52,189 nt of DNA from Nitrospira sp. (GTDB lineage: Bacteria; Nitrospirota; Nitrospiria; Nitrospirales; Nitrospiraceae): positions 1 through 52,189 of the forward strand of contig JAFEBM010000028.1 in assembly GCA_018242685.1 (NCBI GenBank). Direction: 5' to 3'. The stretch's first letter is position 1, and every line of letters begins with the position of its first letter. Of the stretch, positions 40,926 to 48,798 are shown piece by piece. A program made the translations under genes and the position numbers. The notes below the pieces were generated by a model, which did no database searches, was not told the DNA's origin, and saw only the letters and a list, made by a program, of their open reading frames with translations.

Positions 40926-42056
40926 TTATTCTCCTACGACACGATGCAATTCCTTCATCGCCGCCACGATACCCCCAGGGAATTGTTGGATACGGCTCCC
41001 CAAGATAAAAATCGTCTCTTGGCCTATAGCCGAACGCAACTCGACCAGACGATCAGGACCGATACGTCCCCCGACCGCCGGCATCATTGATTTGAGACAA
41101 CCCCAAGATCGCCGACAGTGCTCCGCTACCGAGACACAGGCTTGTTGCGACATCGGGTAGTCGGAACCGAATGCCGGATAAATGCTCAGGTCTGAGCCGA
41201 CCAATCGAGGCAGCAGCCCATAGACGACAGGAGCGGCAAGCCCACCCTCTCCCCGATCAACAGAGATGCCGAGCATGGACGGATGGCTTGCAATCGGCAG
41301 TGAAATCTCATCGTCCGACTGAAGCGCTCTCAACGCGTCCAGGCCGGTTAAGCCGGGCGCTACCAAGAGACCTGTCGCGCCCAGACGCCTTGCCTGAGCT
41401 GCTCGCCGACGCATCGTCTCCAAAGATCCAGTGACGTGCGCAAAATAGAGGCAGGGTCTTCCTCGATGTGTGCTTGCTCGCACGATGGCTTCGGCACAGC
41501 GAGAGACTCGCTCATCGAAGCGACACCATGGTTGATCGACCAGGCTTTGGTCGTCCTTGATCAAATCGACGCCGCCCTCGACGAATTGCACGGCCAATTC
41601 GGCGAGTTCCTGAGGAGTACGGCCTAGCGGTTTTAGTACCGCGCAGAGGAGTGGACGACGGGAAACATCGACTGCCTGCCTGAGTCCGTCGATCCCAAAT
41701 CGTGGTCCAGGCCACGACGAGAGCAGGCGGTTCGTCATTGCGAACGACCGCAACGTGACATCGCCACGAAGACTGCTGGTTCCGAACAAGACATTGAGTA
41801 AATCACTGCACTCGCCGTTGAGCAAAGTGCCGTTGAAGCGGATGGCGGCGTGATATCGACCTCCGGCGGTCGCCTGCAGATTTTCCAGTCGGCCTAGAAT
41901 CGTGGATTGGAGTGACGGCGGAAGGAGATTGCTCTCAGCTTCAATAGTTTGATCACAACAGATACGCTCAGCCGTACTTCGAGCCAGCGCTTCCGGTCCA
42001 TCGATCTCGTAGATCGCCGTGAGAGACTCCGAGACATCATGGGCTGCGCTATTCAT
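40926..42056 (-). CDS. RuBisCO-like protein (form IV large subunit homologue)
   Basis: 376 residues, shorter than RuBisCO large subunits. The barrel signature is clear: LKPLGRTPQELAEL with Lys142 matching the catalytic Lys175 position, and GGVDLIKDDQ with Lys167 where RuBisCO carbamylates Lys201. The third metal ligand Glu204 is Gln170. ASHPSML keeps a His (258) at the His294 site; loop 6 lacks the Lys334 pattern and instead reads SIYPAFGSDYP, close to the MtnW-type FPSPYGS. So CO2 fixation is excluded; an enolase or isomerase in sulfur salvage is possible. It starts 14 bp after the OPT transporter stop, so uptake and use of the same compound class can be suspected. Confidence 0.85.
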   Translation of the reverse strand: MNSAAHDVSESLTAIYEIDGPEALARSTAERICCDQTIEAESNLLPPSLQSTILGRLENLQATAGGRYHAAIRFNGTLLNGECSDLLNVLFGTSSLRGDVTLRSFAMTNRLLSSWPGPRFGIDGLRQAVDVSRRPLLCAVLKPLGRTPQELAELAVQFVEGGVDLIKDDQSLVDQPWCRFDERVSRCAEAIVRASTHRGRPCLYFAHVTGSLETMRRRAAQARRLGATGLLVAPGLTGLDALRALQSDDEISLPIASHPSMLGISVDRGEGGLAAPVVYGLLPRLVGSDLSIYPAFGSDYPMSQQACVSVAEHCRRSWGCLKSMMPAVGGRIGPDRLVELRSAIGQETIFILGSRIQQFPGGIVAAMKELHRVVGE

Positions 42057-42070
42057 GCCGGCGCCTTGCT

Positions 42071-44074
42071 CTACGATTTATCCTGCGACGCCGCTTCAGT
42101 CGAGGATGTCGGAGTGGATCGGTCACGCCCCACGGCCATCCGATAGAGCGCGAATCCCACGGCGGCCACCATGGCAAGGCCGGGCCAGCCGCCGAACGGA
42201 GGAACGGCAAAAATGGTAAATGGATCGGCGTTCAAGTCTGGCCACAGGGCGGCGAGCGCGATCGGCACCGCAAGTATGATACCCATCAAGGCTTCACCGG
42301 TGATCAGCCCGGCCGCGAAGAGCAATCCCCTCTGCGACGTCTCTTGTCCTCCACCCATGCGCCTATATGCCAAAGCCGCAATCACGCCACCCAGAAAAAT
42401 GGTCGCCGAAAGTTTCAGCGGCAAGTAGATCCCAAGCGCCACGGCAAGCACGGGTAATCTCAATGTATTGCCACGCCGTTCTTGCCGTCGATCCGCCAGA
42501 ATGATCAGAATTCCGATCACAGCCCCCAGTCCTACAAGAGGCCAGGGCAATCCAGCTCCGAACACACTTCGTGTGATGTTAGCCATTAGGGTGGCCTGTG
42601 GCGCACTGAGGGGATGTGGGTGGCTGCTCGTCGGTTCGCCGATTCCATACTTGGCTTGGAGGAGAGACAAAACCGGCACAAGGACCAGAGCGCCTGTCGC
42701 CACTCCGACGACTTGCATGACTTGTTGCTTCCATGGCGTCGCCCCGACCAGCTGACCTGTTTTGAGATCTTGGAGATTGTCTCCCCCCATCGCGGCGGCA
42801 CAGCAGACGACTGCTCCGATCACTAATGCAGCCGCCGGTCCTGCCGGATGTCCGGCTCCCATGAAAATCACGAGCAGCAGAGCGGCGATCATAATAGTAG
42901 CAATCGTCACTCCTGAGACGGGGTTGCTGGAACTTCCGACCATTCCAGCCATATAGGCGGCGACCGATGAGAAGAGGAAAGCGGCCAGAGCCATCACGAT
43001 TGTCATCAACGAACCGAGAAAGAAACTGTCCACGACCGTCGAATAGATCCAGGCCATCGGCAGGAGCGACAGACCAAAGGGCACGACGATCCATAGGAAT
43101 GAAGCATCCTGTTCCGTCCGTAACAGGCCTGCCGTATTGCCTGGTGTTTCGGATGCACGATAACTTGCCCGGAGCGTCAGAAGACTCTTCCAGACAGGCT
43201 CGCGCAATTTCGTGAGCGTCCACAGCCCCCCGATCAGCATCGCTCCGATGCCGACATATCGAATCTGCCCGCTCCAGATCGACATCGCCGCCACCAGTCC
43301 TGTCCGATCAGGTGGTAGCCCATGGACGAGTCCATAAGCAGGCATCAAGATCACCCATCCGATGACCCCTCCAAGAAAGACCACCGTAGCGGTCTGGAGA
43401 CCGATGATAAATCCAACTGCAAGAAGCGCCGGCGAAAGGTTGAGTCCAGCATAGAAAACAGTGCGCCCAATTTGGACAGCCCCTTCCAGCGATTCGATCC
43501 ACATGCGCAGGCCACTCTCGCCGAACTTCACCAAACCACCGAGAAGAGCCGCCGACAACAGGGACTGAAAACTCTTTGTTGATTCGCGTGACCCGGTTTC
43601 ACTCCGTTCCGCTGCGCCGACCTTGAGGACTTCCGCCGTGGCTAATCCCTCTGGGAACCGCAAACCCGCCGTCACGATCAACGCCCGTCGCAAGGGGATG
43701 GTGAACAGCACACCGAGTAATCCGCCGACTGTGGCGATAAGAACCGTCTGCCAGTAGTCGAAGTCGGACCAATACCCGACCAGCAGGAGCGCAGGAATCG
43801 TGAAGATGACGCCGGCCGCCAACGCTTCGCCCGATGAAGCCGCGGTTTGAACAAGATTGTTTTCGAGCACATTCGATTCACGAAACAACCGCAAAATCGT
43901 CATGGAAGCGACTGCCGCAGGAATAGACGCGGATACCGTCATGCCGGCAAACAAGCCGAGGTAGGCATTGGCGGCCGCCAAGACCGCTGCCAGGATGACC
44001 GACAGCACGACCGCTTTGACGGTAATCTCAGGAAGTCGGACCGTGGCAGGGACGAGAGGCTGAGGATCCTTCAT
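42071..44074 (-). CDS. OPT family transporter
   Basis: 667 residues with about 14 hydrophobic segments. The N-terminus VVLSVILAAVLAAANAYLGLFAGMTVSASIPAAV and ENNLVQTAASSGEALAAGVIFTIPALL are hallmarks of the OPT (oligopeptide/YSL) family, as are FPEGLATAEVLKVG and MGGDNLQDLKTGQLVGATPWKQQ. Bacterial members take up short peptides or metal chelates by proton symport; the substrate is open. Upstream of and probably co-transcribed with the RuBisCO-like gene. Confidence 0.93.
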   Translation of the reverse strand: MKDPQPLVPATVRLPEITVKAVVLSVILAAVLAAANAYLGLFAGMTVSASIPAAVASMTILRLFRESNVLENNLVQTAASSGEALAAGVIFTIPALLLVGYWSDFDYWQTVLIATVGGLLGVLFTIPLRRALIVTAGLRFPEGLATAEVLKVGAAERSETGSRESTKSFQSLLSAALLGGLVKFGESGLRMWIESLEGAVQIGRTVFYAGLNLSPALLAVGFIIGLQTATVVFLGGVIGWVILMPAYGLVHGLPPDRTGLVAAMSIWSGQIRYVGIGAMLIGGLWTLTKLREPVWKSLLTLRASYRASETPGNTAGLLRTEQDASFLWIVVPFGLSLLPMAWIYSTVVDSFFLGSLMTIVMALAAFLFSSVAAYMAGMVGSSSNPVSGVTIATIMIAALLLVIFMGAGHPAGPAAALVIGAVVCCAAAMGGDNLQDLKTGQLVGATPWKQQVMQVVGVATGALVLVPVLSLLQAKYGIGEPTSSHPHPLSAPQATLMANITRSVFGAGLPWPLVGLGAVIGILIILADRRQERRGNTLRLPVLAVALGIYLPLKLSATIFLGGVIAALAYRRMGGGQETSQRGLLFAAGLITGEALMGIILAVPIALAALWPDLNADPFTIFAVPPFGGWPGLAMVAAVGFALYRMAVGRDRSTPTSSTEAASQDKS

Positions 44075-44300
44075 ACTGGAGCCTGTCCGACATTGACCCT
44101 TCTACTGCGGCGAACGATGCATCGGCATCTGCTGCGTTCTCGGCCACGAACAATCCTCAACGTATTCCCGTGAATACGCTTCCGGTTTTTCGCGACCTGT
44201 GGCCTTGCATCTGCCGACGCCTCCTTCACCTCGTCACGAACGGCAATATCAGACAGGCTCCTAGCCGGTCATAATAATCAGCTGTTCGTGATCGCACAAG

Positions 44301-46040
44301 CTACTCGCGAAACAGACGTACGGGCACTCTGCGGCCCTTGATGCGAGCACGACCGAGTATTTCGATAATGCCCGAGGCCATGGCGGCCGGTACATCCACG
44401 ATGGAAAACCGATGTTCGATCTCGATGGCCCCGATGATGTTGGAGTTGACCTTTGCCTCATTCGCAATCGCGCCGACCAAATCGCTGGGTCTGATACCTG
44501 CCTCACGCCCCACCCCTACATACACGCGCGCCATCTCAACCGTTCGCCCGCCATGTCGCGACCGTCCTGTCGGCGGACGTTCCGCTCCAGTCGATCCACC
44601 GTGAAGCCGCCCACCTGAATGTCGTGCATCTCGAATCGGTCGTCCAATTTCCGGTTGTCTGGCCGGTATGAGAGGAATCTCCTGTTCCTGACGCTCGCCC
44701 CCTTGAGCGCGAACCAGTAACTTCAACGCCGCCGCCGCCACCTCTGCCGGTGGATGGACGGAAAGCCTCTCGACGAGGTGCTTGAACGTATCCAGCGATC
44801 CATCGCGTAACACCTGTTCCACCGCGGCTTGCACGCGATCCAACTGCCTGGAGCGGAGATCGGCCACGCTCGGAATCGGCAGGACGGTGACCCGAGCTTT
44901 TGTGTGCTGTTCGATGGTCCGTAGTAAGCGCTGTTCCCGAGGGTCGAGGATGGTGATCGCTGCGCCCTCCCGGCCGGCTCGTCCGGTCCGTCCGATCCGA
45001 TGGACATAGACTTCAGCGGAGGACGGCAGGTCGTAGTTGATCACGTGTGATACCTGCGGAATATCCAATCCCCGTGCCGCCACATCGGTCGCCACCAGTA
45101 ATTCGGTTTGCCCGGCCTTGAACGCCTGCATGACACGGTCGCGCTGCCCTTGGCTCATGCCACCGTGAATGGCCTCGGCTCGATGGCCGCGGGCAGTCAG
45201 CATCGCCGTCACTTCATCGACTTCCAGTCTGGTTCTGCAGAAGACCAGCGCGGAGTTGGCGCCAGCCACGTCGATCACCCTGGCGAGCGCCGCCGCCCGA
45301 TGCGACTTCGTGACGATATACGCCGTTTGCTGGACACGTGGAGCCGTGCCGGCCTTGACCGGTTCTTTGGCAATGGTGATCTCGATCGGGTTCTGAAGAT
45401 GCCGATGGGCGATCGCACGAATTCTTGGAGGGATGGTCGCTGAAAACAGGGCAGTCTGTTTGATCTTGGGCGTCGCGGCCAGGATCGCGTCCAGATCCTC
45501 CGCAAATCCCATGTCGAGCATTTCGTCCGCTTCGTCCAATACAACGATCCTCACGTCCTGCAGCTTCAGCGTGCCGCGTCGAATATGATCCAGTGCGCGG
45601 CCCGGTGTGGCGACGACCACGTCGACTCCCCGTTTCAGCGCATGCAACTGCGGACCGATCGCTTGTCCACCGTACACCGGTAACATGTTCACTCGTAATT
45701 CCTTTCCGTACCGCTGCACCGCTTCTCCGACTTGAATCGCCAACTCGCGGGTCGGCACGAGCACAAGAGCAGACGGGCGTCCCCTCGCTGCATGACTGAT
45801 CAGCTGCAGCATCGGCAGCGCAAAGGCGGCGGTCTTGCCGGTGCCGGTCGCCGCCTGTCCAAGCAGATCCCTGCCTGCGAGGAGCGGGGGAATCGCTTCG
45901 CGTTGTATGGGGGTAGGTTCCTCGTAGCCCAGCGCTTCCAATGTTGCGAGCAGCGGCGCTTCAAGTCCCAAGGCGACAAAGCCGGGTGAAAATCCCGTGA
46001 CGGTCGGAAGAGCGGACTCTGAGGAAGGGCCATGTTTCAT
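44301..46040 (-). CDS. deaD: DEAD-box RNA helicase with DbpA-type RNA-binding domain
   Basis: 579 residues. Q motif GYEEPTPIQREAIPPLLAG, Walker A AATGTGKT, PTRELAIQ, VVLDEADEMLDMGF, FSATIPP and HRIGRTGRAGREG give a complete DEAD-box core. An Arg/Gly-rich linker (about residues 470-510) leads to a C-terminal DbpA-like RRM: RVYVGVGREAGIRPSDLVGAIANEA and FSIVDVPAAMASGIIE. Such helicases act in ribosome assembly and cold adaptation; CsdA/DeaD is likelier than strict DbpA because of the linker and length. The ~190 bp upstream to the 15 bp inverted repeat could form a long leader. Confidence 0.92.
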   Translation of the reverse strand: MKHGPSSESALPTVTGFSPGFVALGLEAPLLATLEALGYEEPTPIQREAIPPLLAGRDLLGQAATGTGKTAAFALPMLQLISHAARGRPSALVLVPTRELAIQVGEAVQRYGKELRVNMLPVYGGQAIGPQLHALKRGVDVVVATPGRALDHIRRGTLKLQDVRIVVLDEADEMLDMGFAEDLDAILAATPKIKQTALFSATIPPRIRAIAHRHLQNPIEITIAKEPVKAGTAPRVQQTAYIVTKSHRAAALARVIDVAGANSALVFCRTRLEVDEVTAMLTARGHRAEAIHGGMSQGQRDRVMQAFKAGQTELLVATDVAARGLDIPQVSHVINYDLPSSAEVYVHRIGRTGRAGREGAAITILDPREQRLLRTIEQHTKARVTVLPIPSVADLRSRQLDRVQAAVEQVLRDGSLDTFKHLVERLSVHPPAEVAAAALKLLVRAQGGERQEQEIPLIPARQPEIGRPIRDARHSGGRLHGGSTGAERPPTGRSRHGGRTVEMARVYVGVGREAGIRPSDLVGAIANEAKVNSNIIGAIEIEHRFSIVDVPAAMASGIIEILGRARIKGRRVPVRLFRE

Positions 46041-46227
46041 AATGGTATTCAGCGCCTTTCTGCCGTCGATAGTCGTGGAATCGCGGAGAGTGTGGGACGA
46101 CGACTCACAGAAGGCGTAATGTTACGTTGTCATGTGGCGGTAGCGCAAGATCGGATCGAAGATGGTCATCAGGGACCATCATGAGGCGGATCACTGAGCA
46201 TCAGTGCTATGAACCGAGCACGAAAGG

Positions 46228-46309
46228 AGCGAGCGATTCTCGGTCCGCTGAACAGGGATCGCGGTACCTGCGAGAATCGCTCGCTGTTGCCCTATAGTTT
46301 CGATAGGGC
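46228..46309. terminator. Two adjacent hairpins behind the 106-residue hypothetical gene
   Basis: A perfect 15 bp inverted repeat AGCGAGCGATTCTCG/CGAGAATCGCTCGCT (46228-46242 and 46271-46285) encloses a 28-base loop. Next to it GCCCTAT/ATAGGGC (46289-46309, loop agtttcg) overlaps the stop codon of the minus-strand gene at 46292. In the minus direction the first stem leads to ctcctttcg, a weak T-run. Termination or message protection is the simplest role. Confidence 0.5.
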
Positions 46310-46612
46310 CAATGCGCGTATCGGAATCAATCTGTCCTCTGCGGGGATAAGGAACATGATCTGTGCAAGCGCACGATACCTCGCTTCCAACTCACGGCAT
46401 CGATTCACGAATCGACCAGCGGACAGCCGAGGAAAATAATCGCGGTGCTGCTCGTAAAAGAGTGCTCGACGTCCCCAACGCTCGGCCTTGAAGATACACA
46501 ATCGAGTGATCAATTCTAAAAGGTGGTTCGGCGACAACCGCCGAGGTCCTCGTCTCTCTGGAGCGGGGATCACAGAAGTGGATACCATCAGTCCCTTTGT
46601 GACTTCTTTCAT
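46292..46612 (-). CDS. Hypothetical protein
   Basis: 106 residues from ATG 46612 with AGGAGG five bases upstream, a strong site that decides the start over the open frame to 46666. Basic and helical: LSPNHLLELITRLCIFKAERWGRRALFYEQHRDYFPRL, then ELEARYRALAQIMFLIPAEDRLIPIRAL. No domain or membrane segment. Its stop lies in a hairpin. Confidence 0.6.
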   Translation of the reverse strand: MKEVTKGLMVSTSVIPAPERRGPRRLSPNHLLELITRLCIFKAERWGRRALFYEQHRDYFPRLSAGRFVNRCRELEARYRALAQIMFLIPAEDRLIPIRALALSKL

Positions 46613-46808
46613 AGCGGCCTCCTTGTGCGATGTATCTGAACCATCGTCTTGAGCCTCGTGAGTCAAGTTCCTCTACCAAATCACAGCCCTGGCTTACCCC
46701 TACATCACCTTATAGTCTCGAAACATGAAGAGATCATTAGGAGAAGATGAAAATTTCTTCATGAATCATAAAATTCGTGCATCACTGTCGCTGCACAACG
46801 TGGGAAAA

Positions 46809-47219
46809 TTAGTCGGTGCAGACGCAGTCCGGAAGGACCTCGGTGGCAATGTAGGTGAGATTGTTGGTGTAGGAGACAAACCCTTTCCGGCGTCCGAAGA
46901 GAGTCAGCACACAGTCTGTCCCCTTGCGGTCGATAAAAAACCGGTAGTCGGTACCGGATGGAGCCGCAATGTCGAAGGGACGCGGTCCGAGGTCGTAGGT
47001 GGTCAGGGTGAAGACCGTCTTGCCCGCGAGTGCATCGGCAGCCTCAGGCTTTTCGCCTTCGTGAGCGAGGATAGCCGATAATTGGCGCGTAAACGAAGTA
47101 CGGCAGGATTCTTCCGTGAGATTCGTGATCTTAGCCATCGTGGCACAGCCCGTTGCCGTAAAGACGATCGCCAGAGAGACAGCCCAGGACCGGTGCACCG
47201 AGTACGCCGATCGCGTCAT
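46809..47219 (-). CDS. Hypothetical lipoprotein
   Basis: About 136 residues from ATG 47219 (ATG 47237 possible). Signal sequence with SWAVSLAIVFTATGC, Cys near residue 24 of the mature numbering start, ATGC being a good lipobox. The mature part has ITNLTEESCRTSFTRQLSAILAHEGE and a beta-rich end (FTLTTYDLGPRPFDI, FFIDRKGTDCVLTLFGRRKGFVSYTNN), with extra cysteines that could pair. No family recognised. Confidence 0.65.
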   Translation of the reverse strand: MTRSAYSVHRSWAVSLAIVFTATGCATMAKITNLTEESCRTSFTRQLSAILAHEGEKPEAADALAGKTVFTLTTYDLGPRPFDIAAPSGTDYRFFIDRKGTDCVLTLFGRRKGFVSYTNNLTYIATEVLPDCVCTD

Positions 47220-47282
47220 GTGATGCGGACTGGCCATGGAGCGGAAGTGTAACTGTCACCGGCTCGATTGCACAACTGATCG

Positions 47283-48062
47283 TTACCGCTCAGGGGGTGA
47301 AAAGCCGACGTTGGCGATGGCAGCAGTTTGGACAGGAGGATAGGTCCCCTCGAATCTCGATGGAAACACGTACAAACGCTCCCCAACCGAGAACAGCAGC
47401 CGATATTCTGTTTCGGGATCGCTGCGCAGATACACCGTGAGCAGCGAAGATGTCGGTTGTTTATCGACCCGTGCCCAATTCATGCCGAGCTGCATGGGAA
47501 CCACATACAGACCGGCAGCGATCACGGCAAATGCAATATACGTCATCGACAGATCAATGAGCCGGCCTCTTGTCGTGAGCCGTACCACAACGAGCTCGAG
47601 AGCCGAGCTGAACAAGAGCAGGATCGCGACGATACAGATAATCGACAGCACGATAGCCGACATGACATAGCCGAATGTACTCAGGAGCGGGGTTATCACT
47701 AAAAGCGCGAGCAAAAACCATGAACCATACCGAATCAAGGCCACGGAGAATCGGAACTGAAAGCCCGCAGTCACGTCGTCTTGACTCCCGATCACCGCGA
47801 GGTTCGTCGTAGCCAGATATCCGAAGTAGAGCATCAGCAACAGCGGCACCCAGCTTTGACTAAAATAGGTCGCCTCCGGAACCTCCTCTAAGATCCAAGA
47901 AGCTCCAAATTCAGAAAAATAGGTTTTCGTGTAAACCGACCCGGCAAGATAGGCCACGCCACTCATGGCGGCCAATCCGGCTAATGCCTTCGGTGTCTGC
48001 TCGATGAGTCGTCGAGCTCCGGCACGGGTGGACTTGTTCCTGTCGGGATCATCGCGGGGCAT
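47283..48062 (-). CDS. Hypothetical polytopic membrane protein
   Basis: 259 residues. A basic N-terminus (MPRDDPDRNKSTRAGARR) is followed by five or so hydrophobic stretches: LAGLAAMSGVAYLAGSVY, WVPLLLMLYFGYLA, YGSWFLLALLVITPLLSTF, VLSIICIVAILLLFSSALEL and YIAFAVIAAGLYVVPMQLG. A ~60-residue C-terminal part (LLTVYLRSDPETEYRLLFSVGERLYVFPS) is beta-like and may lie outside the membrane. No family recognised and no ribosome site evident. Confidence 0.65.
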   Translation of the reverse strand: MPRDDPDRNKSTRAGARRLIEQTPKALAGLAAMSGVAYLAGSVYTKTYFSEFGASWILEEVPEATYFSQSWVPLLLMLYFGYLATTNLAVIGSQDDVTAGFQFRFSVALIRYGSWFLLALLVITPLLSTFGYVMSAIVLSIICIVAILLLFSSALELVVVRLTTRGRLIDLSMTYIAFAVIAAGLYVVPMQLGMNWARVDKQPTSSLLTVYLRSDPETEYRLLFSVGERLYVFPSRFEGTYPPVQTAAIANVGFSPPER

Positions 48063-48222
48063 GGGTCACGACGTAGAACATGAAATAATCGTCGATTTGG
48101 AGCGGCTCGATCGTAAACAAGGGGCAGCCGCCGCAAACAGGGAAAGAGGAACCCATGCGCACGAGCGAGAGGAATGACGGAGGACAATATCCCGATTCCT
48201 TGTGGATCGGGTCTTGAGACTT

Positions 48223-48606
48223 CTAGCGTGAAAAAGCGGCCACAGCCTCTTCCTCCGTGTCGCACAAATGATTATTTTCACCATACACGCGGCTCAGCAG
48301 ATTAAATCCACCGGCTTCAAGGGCTTCTTTGACCATCCCCTTCGCTGCGGCAATCTTCATTTCCCCTTGAACGTTGTTGAGCTGTTTGCAGGCCAGAATC
48401 AGGACTCGGATGCCGCCGCTGCTGATGTAGTCTACATCAGCCAAGTTGATGACGACCTTTTTCGCGCCTGAGTCCACGACCTTTTTCATCTCCTGGATTC
48501 CTTGTTCCGCCGTGGTAGCCGAGAGGCTCCCCTGCATCTTGACGAAGGTGACTCCGGCGTTCTCGCGAGAGGTGATTGTCAACGTGTGTCTGGTCTCTTG
48601 GTCCAT
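48223..48606 (-). CDS. STAS-domain anti-sigma factor antagonist
   Basis: 127 residues with AGGAG seven bases before ATG 48606. STAS fold of the SpoIIAA/RsbV type: GVTFVKMQGSLSATTAEQ, KKVVINLADVDYISSGGIRVLILACK, where Ser62/Ser63 is at the phosphorylation site of such proteins. A kinase of the HATPase type would phosphorylate it and a SpoIIE phosphatase reset it; both activities are in the large gene 190 bp upstream. Likely output is a sigma-factor or enzyme partner switch. Confidence 0.9.
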   Translation of the reverse strand: MDQETRHTLTITSRENAGVTFVKMQGSLSATTAEQGIQEMKKVVDSGAKKVVINLADVDYISSGGIRVLILACKQLNNVQGEMKIAAAKGMVKEALEAGGFNLLSRVYGENNHLCDTEEEAVAAFSR

Positions 48607-48798
48607 GGCTGCACTCCTTTTCTCTTCGCTTCTTCCTCAATAATCTCGTTCACAACGGCTGTCCTCTTCGCGCCGGGTCCGCCACTCCCACGGTGCGCCC
48701 CATCATATCATCGATACTTCCTGTCTTCCATCCGAACGATCCTAGACCGGGCGGCAATGATTCACTCAAATATGACCGTCTCGATCAATCGAACGGTG

